From Myxococcales bacterium (lineage in GTDB: Bacteria > Myxococcota_A > Polyangia > Polyangiales > Polyangiaceae): a stretch of DNA of 64,000 nucleotides. The stretch lies in contig SECP01000019.1 in NCBI GenBank assembly GCA_004193285.1, positions 1-64,000 of the forward strand, in the 5' to 3' direction. A model generated the notes under the pieces. The model was not told the origin of the DNA and did no database searches. It saw only the letters and a program-made list of their open reading frames with translations. This document shows positions 51,684-60,362 of this stretch, piece after piece. The position numbers and the translations under genes are program-made. Every line of letters begins with the position of its first letter. Positions within the stretch are counted from its first letter, which is position 1.

Positions 51684-52967
51684 ATGACGACGTTTGGAAG
51701 ACGTGACGTTCTGAAAGCTGGCGCGCTCCTGCCCGCCGCGCTCGCGCTGCCGGCGTGCAACAAGTCGGACGCAGCTAGTGCCTCGCCAACTGCCTCGGCA
51801 AGCGCCGGCGTGGTCGACGCGTCCAAGCCAGAGGTGGCGGATCTCCGCTTCGGCATGATCGCGCTCACCGACTGTTCCCCCATCGTAATTGCGCATGAAA
51901 AGGGCCTGTTCAAGAAGTACGGCATCAACTCGACGATCGTGAAGGGCGCGAGCTGGGCCGCCATTCGTGACTCGTTGTCGAACGGTGACATTCAGGCCAC
52001 TCACATGCTCATCGGCATGCCCATCGCCTCGACGATGGGCCTACTCGGCTCGCCGAAGAAGCCGATGGTCATCCCGTGGATGCTCAACCGCAACGGGCAA
52101 TCCATCACCTTGAAGACCGCGCTCAAAGGCAAGGTCGCGGCGGACCCCAAGGCGCTCAAGCCCCTCGTGGATGAAGCGAAGAAGAAGGGGACGCCCATGA
52201 CCTTCGCGATGACCTTCCCGCCCGGCACTCACGCGATGTGGATGCGTTATTTCCTCGCCGCCGGCGGCATCAATCCGGATACGGACACCGCGCTCGTCAC
52301 GGTTCCGCCCCCGCAAATGGTCGCGAACATGAAGGTCGACAAGATGGACGGCTTTTGCGTGGGCGAGCCGTGGAACGCCCGCGCCATCGCGGACGGCATT
52401 GGCTTCACCGCCATCAACACGCAAGACATCTGGAAGGATCACCCGGAGAAGGTGTGCGCCTTCACGGAGGAGTTCGCGCAGAAGAACCCGAAGACGGTCA
52501 AAGCCGTCATCAAGGCCCTGCACGAGGCCAGCGTCTGGCTGGACGAGATGAAGAACCGGCCGGAGCAAGCGGCGCTCGTGTCGAAAGCCACGTACATCAA
52601 CTGCGCGCCGGAGCTCATCCTCGGTCGCCTGCAGGGCCACTACGACTTTGGTGACGGCCGCAAGAAAGAAGACGAAAACTACATGATCTTCAGCAGCCGC
52701 AACTGCAACTACCCGCAGCCCAAGTACGCCAAGTTCTGGCTCTCGCAGTTCCGGCGCTGGGGCATGGTCACGGGCGCGCCGGACTACGAAGGCGTAGCCA
52801 AGCAAGTCATGCGCACGGACATCTACGAGGAAGCCATGAAGGAGCTCGGCGTCACCCATGGCGGCCTGAGCGACGCGCCAGAGACTTTGTTCGACGGCGC
52901 CGTCTTCGACCCCAAGGAGCCGGAGAAGTTCGCCACCTCCTTCGCCGTGCACTCGATGAAGAGCTGA
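51684..52967 (+). CDS. nrtA: ABC importer substrate-binding lipoprotein, NrtA/CmpA-like, 427 aa
   Basis: AGGAGGT lies upstream of the ATG. The N-terminus is a Tat-type lipoprotein signal: GRRDVLKAGALLPAALALPAC with Arg6-Arg7 and Cys25 (shown here in parts, GRRDVLKAG and ALPAC). The mature domain is the NrtA family type: LRFGMIALTDCSPIVIAHEKG, GDIQATHMLIGMPIAST, MTFPPGTHAMWMRYFLAAGG, DGFCVGEPWNARAI and DHPEKVCAFTEEFAQKNP. These proteins bind nitrate, nitrite, bicarbonate or cyanate in the periplasm. GEPWNARAI and the early TDCSP segment are as in nitrate/bicarbonate binders; the exact ligand cannot be set here. First of four importer genes. Confidence 0.86.
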   Translation: MTTFGRRDVLKAGALLPAALALPACNKSDAASASPTASASAGVVDASKPEVADLRFGMIALTDCSPIVIAHEKGLFKKYGINSTIVKGASWAAIRDSLSNGDIQATHMLIGMPIASTMGLLGSPKKPMVIPWMLNRNGQSITLKTALKGKVAADPKALKPLVDEAKKKGTPMTFAMTFPPGTHAMWMRYFLAAGGINPDTDTALVTVPPPQMVANMKVDKMDGFCVGEPWNARAIADGIGFTAINTQDIWKDHPEKVCAFTEEFAQKNPKTVKAVIKALHEASVWLDEMKNRPEQAALVSKATYINCAPELILGRLQGHYDFGDGRKKEDENYMIFSSRNCNYPQPKYAKFWLSQFRRWGMVTGAPDYEGVAKQVMRTDIYEEAMKELGVTHGGLSDAPETLFDGAVFDPKEPEKFATSFAVHSMKS

Positions 52968-52983
52968 GGCTCGGAGGACCCCG

Positions 52984-53766
52984 ATGAAGAGCAACCTGGT
53001 CGAGAACTTGGTCAAATACGTGCTCCTGCCGATGCTCGGCGCGGGCTGCATCGTCTTGCTGTGGGCAATCGCGAGCTCCACCGTCGCGTCCAATCTACCG
53101 TCGCCGCTGAAGACCTGGGAGATGAGCAAGCCCTACGTCTTGGAGCCGTTCGAGAAGCGCGGGGAGCTGGACCAAGGCATCCTGCGCTTCACGTGGTACT
53201 CGCTCATCCGCGTGGCCAAGGGCTACGTGCTGGCGGTGCTGATCGGCACGCCAATTGGGCTGCTCCTCGGCATGTCCAAAGGCTTTACGGATACGTTCGA
53301 TCCCATCATCCAGGTGCTTCGGCCGGTGTCGCCGCTGGCGTGGCTGCCGCTCGGTCTCGTGCTGTTCCAGAAGCCCGAGCCGGCCGGCATCTTCACCATC
53401 GCGATGTGCTCGATGTGGCCGACGGTCATGAACACCGCTCTCGGCGTGCGGTCGATTCCGCAGGACTACATCAACGTCGCGCGCGTGCTCCGGCTCTCAC
53501 CGTGGAAGAAGCTGGTCAAGGTGACCATCCCCGCCGCTATGCCGTACATGTTCACCGGCTTTCGGCTGAGCCTCGGCATCGCCTGGCTGGTCATCGTGGC
53601 CGCGGAGATGCTGACGGGGGCCCCCGGCGTCGGCGGCTTCCTGTGGCAGGAGTACAACGCTCTCATCTACGAGCACATCATCTTGTGCATCCTCACGATC
53701 GGTATCATCGGCTTCTTGCTCGACCGGGTGATGAGCCTGGTGGAGCGTCGCTTCAAGGTGGCATGA
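52984..53766 (+). CDS. nrtB: ABC importer permease, NrtB-like, 260 aa
   Basis: A polytopic inner-membrane protein of the nitrate/sulfonate/taurine family with GGAGG before its ATG. It has a first helix ([18 protein letters not shown]), then TMs with [20 protein letters not shown] and the EAA-type coupling loop in [25 protein letters not shown] read as [11 protein letters not shown] and [16 protein letters not shown]. The helices [20 protein letters not shown] close it. It would dimerise and bind the two ATPases encoded next. The following gene begins within its stop (ATGA). Typical length. Confidence 0.88.
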   Translation: MKSNLVENLVKYVLLPMLGAGCIVLLWAIASSTVASNLPSPLKTWEMSKPYVLEPFEKRGELDQGILRFTWYSLIRVAKGYVLAVLIGTPIGLLLGMSKGFTDTFDPIIQVLRPVSPLAWLPLGLVLFQKPEPAGIFTIAMCSMWPTVMNTALGVRSIPQDYINVARVLRLSPWKKLVKVTIPAAMPYMFTGFRLSLGIAWLVIVAAEMLTGAPGVGGFLWQEYNALIYEHIILCILTIGIIGFLLDRVMSLVERRFKVA

Positions 53767-54635
53767 CCATGGCGTTCATCGAGCTATCGGGAGTTCACAA
53801 AGGCTACGGCACCGGCAAGCAGCGCACTCACGTGCTCGAGAACGTCAACCTCTCGATCGAACGCGGCGAGCTGGTGTCGATCGTCGGCTACTCGGGGGCG
53901 GGAAAGACGACCCTCGTCTCTCTACTGGCGGGTCTGATCTTCCCTGATGAAGGCACGGTCAAGGTTGGGGGCAAGGAGGTGAAGGGGCCGAGCGCGGAGC
54001 GCGGCGTCGTCTTTCAAAACTACTCGCTCTTGCCTTGGCTCAGCGTGCTGGAGAACGTGCAGCTGGCCGTCGATCAGGTCTTTCCGAAGCTCACGGAGGG
54101 CGAGCGCCGCGCCCGCGCGATGAAGTTCGTGGAGATGGTGAATCTGGGCCCCGCCGCCGCGAAGCGGCCCAAAGAGCTTTCGGGGGGCATGCGCCAGCGC
54201 GTCTCGGTGGCGCGCGCCCTGGCCATGGATCCCGAGGTTCTGCTGCTAGACGAGCCGTTTGGCGCGCTGGACGCGCTGACTCGGGCCGTACTGCAGGGGG
54301 AGCTGCAGCGCATCAGTCAAGAAAGCGGGAAGACCATGCTCCTCATCACCAACGACGTGGATGAGGGCATCTTGCTGTCGGATCGCATCATCCCGCTCGG
54401 AGCGGGGCCGCGCGCCTCGCTCGGGCCGGCCACGGTGGTGGACATCGCGAGGCCACGCGATCGCAAAGAGCTGAATCACGACCCGCGCTTTCGGGAAATC
54501 CGCCTCGGCGTCCTCGAGTACTTGCTGGAGTCCGGTAAACAGAAGCGCGCCGAGCGAGAGGCCGCAGCGCCAAAGGACAGCGGGGCCGCGCCCTCTCAAA
54601 CGGAGGCCGTGCGCATCGCGGAGGTGACCTCATGA
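53763..54635 (+). CDS. nrtC: ABC importer ATPase, NrtC-like, with Asn in the H-loop, 290 aa
   Basis: Start at ATG 53763 overlaps the permease stop; ATG 53769 is an alternative. Walker A is [10 protein letters not shown]-loop [10 protein letters not shown], signature [16 protein letters not shown], Walker [16 protein letters not shown]. The switch segment reads [12 protein letters not shown], with Asn at the position of the usual catalytic His (THDVDEA). The rest of the nucleotide site is normal. This looks like a lineage feature of one NrtC-type subfamily rather than damage, and its partner ATPase keeps the His. The C-terminal ~40 residues are charged and low complexity. It hydrolyses ATP for import at the inner membrane. 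Confidence 0.87.
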   Translation: MTMAFIELSGVHKGYGTGKQRTHVLENVNLSIERGELVSIVGYSGAGKTTLVSLLAGLIFPDEGTVKVGGKEVKGPSAERGVVFQNYSLLPWLSVLENVQLAVDQVFPKLTEGERRARAMKFVEMVNLGPAAAKRPKELSGGMRQRVSVARALAMDPEVLLLDEPFGALDALTRAVLQGELQRISQESGKTMLLITNDVDEGILLSDRIIPLGAGPRASLGPATVVDIARPRDRKELNHDPRFREIRLGVLEYLLESGKQKRAEREAAAPKDSGAAPSQTEAVRIAEVTS

Positions 54636-55498
54636 GCGTCAACATGAAGAAGTTCTTGGATATTTGGAATCTCGCCAAAGCCTTCCCCGGGCCGCTCGGC
54701 AAAGTCCCGGTCGTCGAGGGTTTCAACCTCACGGTGGCGGAGGGCGAGATCATCAGCTTGATCGGGCACTCCGGCTGCGGGAAGTCGACCGTGCTTTCCA
54801 TCGTAGCCGGTCTCACCGGCGCGACCGAAGGCACGGTGATCATGGGCGGCAAGGAGGTCACGGAGCCAGGGACCGATCGCGGCGTCGTGTTTCAAGCCCC
54901 TTGCTTGTTTCACTGGATGACCGCGCTCGAGAATGTGGTCATCGGCTTGGAGCAGGCGATGCCCAAGGCATCTTCTGCTCAGCGCAAGGAGAAGGCGGGC
55001 TACTACCTCTCTCGCGTGGGTTTGGCCGATGCGCTGCACAAGAAGCCTGCAGAGCTCTCCGCGGGGATGAGGCAGCGGGTCGGCTTGGCGCGAGCCTTCG
55101 CGCTCTCGCCGCGCATGCTGCTGTTGGACGAGCCGTTCGGCATGTTGGACTCCATCACCCGTTGCGAGTTGCAAGACGTCCTGCTCCAGCTTTGGCGCGA
55201 GGACAAAAAGACGCTCCTCCTCGTCACCCACGACGTGGACGAAGCGGTATTCCTCTCGGACCGCGTGGTCATGATGACCTCCGGGCCGCGCGCGCGCGTG
55301 GGGGAGATCATGGACGTGGCCATCGCGCGCCCGCGCGAGCGCCACACGGTCCTGGACGATCCTCAGTTTTACGAGCTTCGTGAGCGATTGATCGGCTTCT
55401 TGGAGGGCCAGGCGGATCATTCCGCTACGGCCTTGCCCCAGGCTTCCTCTCCGCCAACTTCGGAGGCTCGTCCTACACGCAAGCTGAGCGCCGCTTAG
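54632..55498 (+). CDS. nrtD: ABC importer ATPase, NrtD-like, 288 aa
   Basis: ATG overlaps the previous stop (ATGA). Motifs: Walker [15 protein letters not shown]-loop [11 protein letters not shown], signature [16 protein letters not shown] (Ala in place of the second residue of SGG), Walker [16 protein letters not shown], and H-loop [17 protein letters not shown]. The NrtD-type segment [15 protein letters not shown] follows. It pairs with the NrtC-like protein to form a heterodimeric ATPase. A short Ser/Ala-rich tail ends the protein. The operon appears to end here. Confidence 0.88.
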   Translation: MSVNMKKFLDIWNLAKAFPGPLGKVPVVEGFNLTVAEGEIISLIGHSGCGKSTVLSIVAGLTGATEGTVIMGGKEVTEPGTDRGVVFQAPCLFHWMTALENVVIGLEQAMPKASSAQRKEKAGYYLSRVGLADALHKKPAELSAGMRQRVGLARAFALSPRMLLLDEPFGMLDSITRCELQDVLLQLWREDKKTLLLVTHDVDEAVFLSDRVVMMTSGPRARVGEIMDVAIARPRERHTVLDDPQFYELRERLIGFLEGQADHSATALPQASSPPTSEARPTRKLSAA

Positions 55499-55575
55499 GC
55501 CTCGGCCCGAATCGCTCCACTGGGGCCACAAAGTCTTCGGCGGTCGGGATTCGATCGTGGTAACCGGCCTCCGAC

Positions 55576-57165
55576 TTGGCTTCTGCTTCCTCGGTTCCGC
55601 CGAGCCGCTCCGGCGGCAGCTGGCGCAAGGTGCTGCTCGGCGCGTTCTTGCTCAACGCGCTGTGGCTCGGCCGGGGAGTGATCGATCCTGGGTTTCGAAA
55701 CTTAGACGTCACAGGCATCGTCTACAACGCGCGCCTCCTGCTGAGCGGCATGCTGCCGTACCTGGACTCGGCGGAGGTCAAGCCGCCCGGCGCATTCGTG
55801 CTGCTCGCGCCAGCGCTCTGGTTGCTCGGGCTACGCGGCGTGTGGCTGCTCGGCGTCGTTTGGGGCACCCTGACCTCGCTCGCCGCGGGGGCGCTCGCGA
55901 AAGCTTGCTACGGGGACCGGTGGGGACGGCGCGTCGCGATCGTCCACGCGGCGGCCTCGGTCGTCGCCAACGACGCTGACATCAATTACTCGTTTTGGAT
56001 GGCGCTGCCGTTCACGCTCGCCGCGGCGTTGGCCGCGCAGGGCGCGCGCGCCAAGAGCGAGTGGCACTACGCCGCTTGTTGGAGCAGCGCGGGAGCTTCT
56101 TCCCTGCTCGCCGTAGCGATCAAGCCTTCTGCCTGGCCAGTGGTGCTGGTCTTTGCCGCCCTGTGGCTGCGCGAGCTGTGGCGTCGAGATTTCGTTCGCG
56201 CGCTCGCGCTACCCGCGTGGGGCCTGTGCGGCGCGCTCTTCGCCTCCTTGCTCGTCGCGGTGCCGTTTTGGGCCCACGGTAGGTTGGATGTGCTCGGGCA
56301 AGGGCTGCGCCAGGTGCAGAGCTTTGGAGCCGAGTACGTGGGGCTCGTCGTGCGAGGCACGGGGGGCTACCTGAACGCAGTGGGCATCGGCATGCAGTGC
56401 CTGCCGGACCAGATGCCAGGCATGCTGGCGGCGGCGGGGCTCGGGGTGCTACCCGGCCGCTTCGACGTGCGACCATCCAAGCTCGCATTCGTGCCCTGGC
56501 TGTTCCTGCTCGCGTCGGTGGTGGGGGTGAGCATGACCTTGCGTTTCTTCACCCACGACAACGCGCAGCTGTGGCCGGCCCTCGCCGTGCTCGGGCTGCG
56601 GCCCGGCGGCCTCGTGGGTAGGCTGTTCGGCGCGCTAGAAAAGCGAGGCCGAGAAGGGTGGGTGAGGCGACTCCCACTCCTGCTCGGCCTGGCAGTGGCG
56701 CTGCCGGGGCTCCACGAACGCTTCTGGCTACATTGGTACTTCGTGCAAAACGACCACAAGGTGGCGGGGATGTGCCGCAAGCTCGAGCCTCTGCTCGCGG
56801 CGGACGACGCCGTCCTCGCGTGGGGTTGGCAGGCGTGGAGCGTGTACGAGCACTGTCACCGCCTCGCTCCTGGGCCGGTCTACAAGACCATCGGTACCGT
56901 GACCACGCTCAACACCAATACCTGCAACCGCGGTTATGGTCGGCTGGAGCTTCGTCCGGGGGACGTGACACGTCAGTTCATGGCAGAGCTGGAGAAGCAT
57001 CCGCCCGGGCTCATTCTCTGGTCCACCTACCATCACGACATGGGCGGCGACCCGCTGGACGAGTGGGCGGAGCTTTCCGCCTTCCTCGAGCAGCGGTACA
57101 CGATGGTCGCGGCCGAAAAGCAGCTCATCGCGTACCTCCGCAAGGATCGACTCGAGAGCCGCTAG
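55576..57165 (+). CDS. Polytopic membrane protein, GT-C glycosyltransferase-like, ~529 aa
   Basis: About 10-12 hydrophobic helices are seen, with the first ending before GRGVIDPGFRNLDVTGIVYN. The early loop with DVTGIVYNARLLLSGMLPYLDSAEVKPPGAF resembles the first periplasmic loop of GT39/ArnT-like proteins, where acidic residues bind the metal or lipid donor (shown in parts: LDVTGIVYN and YLDSAEVKPPGAF). A soluble C-terminal part follows with DDAVLAWGWQAWSVYEHCH and YTMVAAEKQLIAYL. Such enzymes use polyprenyl-phosphate sugars. The start codon given is a TTG and is uncertain. It converges on the next gene with a 4-bp overlap of stops. Confidence 0.65.
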   Translation: MASASSVPPSRSGGSWRKVLLGAFLLNALWLGRGVIDPGFRNLDVTGIVYNARLLLSGMLPYLDSAEVKPPGAFVLLAPALWLLGLRGVWLLGVVWGTLTSLAAGALAKACYGDRWGRRVAIVHAAASVVANDADINYSFWMALPFTLAAALAAQGARAKSEWHYAACWSSAGASSLLAVAIKPSAWPVVLVFAALWLRELWRRDFVRALALPAWGLCGALFASLLVAVPFWAHGRLDVLGQGLRQVQSFGAEYVGLVVRGTGGYLNAVGIGMQCLPDQMPGMLAAAGLGVLPGRFDVRPSKLAFVPWLFLLASVVGVSMTLRFFTHDNAQLWPALAVLGLRPGGLVGRLFGALEKRGREGWVRRLPLLLGLAVALPGLHERFWLHWYFVQNDHKVAGMCRKLEPLLAADDAVLAWGWQAWSVYEHCHRLAPGPVYKTIGTVTTLNTNTCNRGYGRLELRPGDVTRQFMAELEKHPPGLILWSTYHHDMGGDPLDEWAELSAFLEQRYTMVAAEKQLIAYLRKDRLESR

Positions 57166-57455
57166 AAGCCGCTCAACGTGGTCACGATCGACGCCAGCGT
57201 GACCACCACGAAGCACGCCGAGACGACGCGCAGCGCGTGCCCCCGCCAGGGCTCGCTATCCGCGGCTGGCTCCGGCGTCAGCAGCACGATGCTGAGCACC
57301 GCGAGGCCGAAGCCCACGGACCAGTAGTCGTGCGCGAACGTCTTCACCGCCACGTAGAGCGCAGTGAGCACGAACAGCGCGTGCACTCGATAGCGAGCCA
57401 AGCCGCCCCCGGCCTGACTCGAGCTCATACCGCCGCCTAAATCACCCTGTCCCAT
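57162..57455 (-). CDS. Small membrane protein, three helices, 97 aa
   Basis: The ATG at 57455 or 57428 starts a small protein with three hydrophobic helices (VHALFVLTALYVAVKTFA, YWSVGFGLAVLSIVLLTP, ALRVVSACFVVVTLASIVTTL). No motif is recognised. The frame continues upstream to 57575, but that part overlaps the divergent yebC promoter and lacks features. It overlaps the convergent membrane-protein gene by 4 bp at the stops. Function unknown. Confidence 0.6.
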   Translation of the reverse strand: MGQGDLGGGMSSSQAGGGLARYRVHALFVLTALYVAVKTFAHDYWSVGFGLAVLSIVLLTPEPAADSEPWRGHALRVVSACFVVVTLASIVTTLSGF

Positions 57456-57550
57456 TCGGCTAGGGTAGCACCGGTTACCGAGCCGGCAGGAGCCGCGTTT
57501 TTCCGGTGCTGGCTGATTTTCCGTCGGAGGCGTGGTACGCACGGCGCCGC

Positions 57551-58300
57551 ATGAGCGGTCATTCCAAATGGGCAACCATCAAGCGCAAGAAGGGCGCAAC
57601 GGACGCGGCCCGAGGCAAAGTCTTCACGAAGCTCATCCGCGAGGTGGTGACCGCCGCGCGCATTGGCGGTGGGGACGTGGACTCCAACCCGCGTCTGCGT
57701 AAGGCCGTGCAGGATTGCCGGGCGCAGCAGATGCCCGCGGACAACATCAAGCGCGCCGTTCAGCGCGGTACGGGTGAGATCGAAGGCGCTTCTTACGACG
57801 AGGTGCTCTACGAAGGAACGGGTCCGGCCGGCACGCTGTTCTTGGTGGAAGGCATGACCGACAACCGCAACCGCAGCGCCGCGGAAATCCGCAAGATCTT
57901 CGAGCGCCACAACGGCAACATGGGCGGGTCCGGCGCGGCGGCGTGGGCGTTCGACCGGCTCGGGGTCATCACTCTGGAGAAGAGCCAGGTCACGGAGGAC
58001 CAGCTCATGGAAGCGGCCCTGGAGGCCGGCGCCGAGGACTACCGGGACGAGGGTGAGGTGTGGGCGGTGTACACGCCGCCGCACGACGTGGACCGGGTGA
58101 CCGCGGCTCTGGAGGCCGCCAAGCTCCCCGTTCAATCGAGCAAGGCCGCCTTCGTCCCGAAGAACAAGAAGACCGTCACCGAGCGCGACGCCGAGGTGTG
58201 CTTGAACCTCGCCTCCGCGCTCGATGACCACGAGGACGTTCAGAACGTATTCAGTGACTTCGACGTGTCCGAAGAAGACCTGTCGAAATTCACGGGCTGA
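57551..58300 (+). CDS. yebC: YebC/PmpR-family translation or transcription factor, 249 aa
   Basis: The protein begins at ATG 57551 with the invariant family start MSGHSKWATIKRKKGATDAA. Further family motifs are NPRLRKAVQDCRAQQMPADN, YEGTGPAGTLFLVEGMTDNR (shown as separate blocks in the protein), and GNMGGSGAAAWAFDRLGVI. YebC-type proteins are widely conserved; recent work links one group to relief of ribosome stalling and older work to DNA-binding regulation. The length is normal. Its stop overlaps the convergent rhodanese stop by 11 bp. Confidence 0.93.
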   Translation: MSGHSKWATIKRKKGATDAARGKVFTKLIREVVTAARIGGGDVDSNPRLRKAVQDCRAQQMPADNIKRAVQRGTGEIEGASYDEVLYEGTGPAGTLFLVEGMTDNRNRSAAEIRKIFERHNGNMGGSGAAAWAFDRLGVITLEKSQVTEDQLMEAALEAGAEDYRDEGEVWAVYTPPHDVDRVTAALEAAKLPVQSSKAAFVPKNKKTVTERDAEVCLNLASALDDHEDVQNVFSDFDVSEEDLSKFTG

Positions 58301-58667
58301 CGTTCGGCTCTGCCGATGCTTCGAGCCTGAGGCCGGCTGCCTTCCAAGCCGCTTTGCCTCCCTGATAGACCCGCACGTTCGCGTAGCCGAGCTCGCGGAG
58401 CTTGCGCTCGGCCATGGCCGAGTTCTGGCAAGTCTCGCTGGCGCAGTACACGACGATTTCCGCGCTCTTATCCGGGAGTAGTCGCGGGGCGTTCCCGGTG
58501 AAACCCTCCAGCGGAAGGTTCACCGCGCCGGGCAGGTGACCGCTCGCGAAGGACTGGGGGCCGAGGATCTCCGCGACGCGCGGCGGGCGGCTGGCGGCGA
58601 GCCGCGTGCGAAGCTCGTCGGTGTCGATGATGGACGCGGCAAGGGTGGAGTGGGGGCTGGTTTGCAT
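58290..58667 (-). CDS. Rhodanese-like sulfurtransferase, 125 aa
   Basis: I start at ATG 58667. The single rhodanese domain has RVAEILGPQSFASGHLPGAV, with the CH2A-type motif at FASGHLPGA, and an active loop YCASETCQNSAMAERKL whose first Cys is the presumed sulfur carrier. LRELGYANVRVYQGGKAAW is the typical C-terminal motif. The conserved Asp of the DVRE segment is replaced by Glu here (AEILG). It transfers sulfane sulfur or acts as a phosphatase-like relative. It is divergent from the LysR gene, which probably controls it. Confidence 0.85.
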   Translation of the reverse strand: MQTSPHSTLAASIIDTDELRTRLAASRPPRVAEILGPQSFASGHLPGAVNLPLEGFTGNAPRLLPDKSAEIVVYCASETCQNSAMAERKLRELGYANVRVYQGGKAAWKAAGLRLEASAEPNVSP

Positions 58668-58750
58668 GACGTGCGGGTTCCTTTCGCCCCGGGCGGCTCG
58701 CCCGGAGCAAGACCACCATGCGCGCTGCCGCCCATGCAATCCAACTGATG

Positions 58751-58783
58751 TTCATGATACGAGATATTCGAATCATGAATATC
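58751..58783. promoter_or_regulatory. Two nested inverted repeats over the LysR start codon
   Basis: TTCATGAT (58751-58758) pairs with ATCATGAA (58772-58779) and, interleaved, GATATTC (58763-58769) pairs with GAATATC (58777-58783). Both are perfect and the cluster covers the LysR ATG at 58775 in the ~107-bp divergent region. They resemble LysR-type T-N11-A sites and suggest autorepression and control of the rhodanese gene. Confidence 0.5.
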
Positions 58784-59677
58784 ACGGGCGTGAACCTGAA
58801 CCTGCTCGTTGCCTTCGACGCGCTCATCGAGGAGCTCAGTGTTACGGGCGCGGCTCGGCGCGCGGGCGTGACCCAGCCCGCGATGAGCAACACGCTCGCG
58901 CAGCTGCGCGTGCTGTTCGAAGACCCGCTCTTCCTTCGGCACCGCACCGGCCTCACTCCCACCCCGCGCGCCAAGGAGCTGGCGGAGCCCATCCGCAAGG
59001 GGCTGGCCTTGCTCCAGGGGGCGCTCAGCGGCTCTAGCTTCGCACCGGAATCGAGCAGTCGCCGCTTCGTCATCGCCACCAGCGACTACGTGGAGCTGGT
59101 GCTCTTGCCTGCTCTGTTGCGGCGCCTGGCACGCGTCGCTCCCGGCGTGCGTCTTGCGCTACGACCGTGGAGCTTGCACGAAGCGCCGCCGGAGCTGGCT
59201 CGCGGCGAGCTGGATCTGATGCTCGGCTTCTACGACAAGCTGCCGCCACACCACCAAGAGCAGCTGCTATTTTCGGACGAGTACGTGTGCGTCGTACGGC
59301 GCCATCACCCCAGCGTGAAGACGCGGCTCACGTTGGCCAAGTACCTCCAGCTTTCGCACGTGCTCGTCTCGTCGCGCTCGGACAGCCCCGGCTCGGTGGA
59401 CCGCGCCTTGTCCGCGCTCGGCAAGCAGCGCACGGTGGGCGCGCGGGTCTCGCACTTCCTCACCGTACCCGTGCTCGTATCGCAGACGGACTACGTTGCC
59501 GCGCTGGACCGGCGGGTGGCGGAGGTGTTCGCGCGCCCACTGGGGCTGAAGCTCTTTCCGCCGCCGCTCAAGCTGCCGCGTGGCAACGTGGGCATGGTTT
59601 GGCACGAGCAGCAAGCGGCGGACCCGGGCCAGCGCTGGCTACGGAGCCTGATCGCGGACGTGGCGAGCGCGCTCTAG
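58775..59677 (+). CDS. LysR-family transcription regulator, 300 aa
   Basis: The ATG at 58775 is chosen because homology starts at once: NLNLLVAFDALIEELSVTGA is the first helix, then the winged helix-turn-helix AARRAGVTQPAMSNTLAQLR and VLFEDPLFLRHRTGLTPT. The effector domain runs from about residue 90 (RRFVIATSDYVELVLLPALL) to the end, with SHFLTVPVLVSQTDYVAAL. This is the NodD/LinR/NahR-like type with NLNLLVAFDAL at the start. Its effector is unknown. The inverted repeats over its start and the divergent rhodanese gene suggest a small autonomous regulon. Confidence 0.9.
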   Translation: MNITGVNLNLLVAFDALIEELSVTGAARRAGVTQPAMSNTLAQLRVLFEDPLFLRHRTGLTPTPRAKELAEPIRKGLALLQGALSGSSFAPESSSRRFVIATSDYVELVLLPALLRRLARVAPGVRLALRPWSLHEAPPELARGELDLMLGFYDKLPPHHQEQLLFSDEYVCVVRRHHPSVKTRLTLAKYLQLSHVLVSSRSDSPGSVDRALSALGKQRTVGARVSHFLTVPVLVSQTDYVAALDRRVAEVFARPLGLKLFPPPLKLPRGNVGMVWHEQQAADPGQRWLRSLIADVASAL

Positions 59678-59687
59678 CGGCGGCGAG

Positions 59688-60362
59688 TCAATGGCTCGGC
59701 CAGCGGAACTGGACCAGCGAAAAATACGTGAACACCGCATGGGCGATGATGACAGGGACGAGTCTCCCTTTGATCGACGCCAAGAAGCTCCACACGATGC
59801 CGCAGCCGAGCGCGGCCGTGACCAAGAGCGGGTTGTAGCCGGCTATCGGGTCGCGCAGAGTATACAAGGTGGGCAGTGCCGTGACCGCGTAACACAGCGC
59901 GCACAGCGGCCAGGCGCGCCGGGTGCCGAAGCGCGCGGTCAGCTCGTCTAGCACCAGCGAGCGCCAGACCAGCTCTTCGAAGATGACCACCAGGAACAGC
60001 GCGACCGTGTACGCCACCGAGCGCTGCACGTGGTCCGGGTCTCCGACTTGCGCGTAGACTCGGAACAACCAGGGCAGCCGGGTGCTGTCGGCTGGCGCCA
60101 GCACCGCGCGCGCGCCGAACGAGGCGATGAGCAAGAGCGCGCCGGTGACGACGCCGAGCGAGAGGTCTCCCCAGCGCGGCCCCAGCACATCCAGCAAGGT
60201 GCCGTCGTCCCAGAGCCGCTTCACCGCGACGATAGCGAGAGCGCCATAGGGCACCAACAGGGCGATCCAGAACGTCGGGGTGCCGGCGACCTCGAGCCGG
60301 AATGCGAACGCCATGGCGGCCGTGATGACGACCAGTGAAACGAAGGTGAACGTGAGCTTCAT
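59688..60362 (-). CDS. CPBP (CAAX-like) intramembrane metalloprotease, 224 aa
   Basis: Several hydrophobic helices and the family motifs: Glu-Glu with Arg in FEELVWRSLVL, and the second His motif in VIIAHAVFTYF. A conserved region with NPLLVTAALGCGIVWSFLA lies between. These proteins are related to Rce1 prenyl proteases and are used in bacteria for bacteriocin immunity, protein maturation or unknown purposes. The ATG overlaps the CoaBC stop (ATGA), so it is co-translated with CoaBC, perhaps by chance of operon structure. Converges on the LysR gene with 10 bp between. Confidence 0.82.
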   Translation of the reverse strand: MKLTFTFVSLVVITAAMAFAFRLEVAGTPTFWIALLVPYGALAIVAVKRLWDDGTLLDVLGPRWGDLSLGVVTGALLLIASFGARAVLAPADSTRLPWLFRVYAQVGDPDHVQRSVAYTVALFLVVIFEELVWRSLVLDELTARFGTRRAWPLCALCYAVTALPTLYTLRDPIAGYNPLLVTAALGCGIVWSFLASIKGRLVPVIIAHAVFTYFSLVQFRWPSH

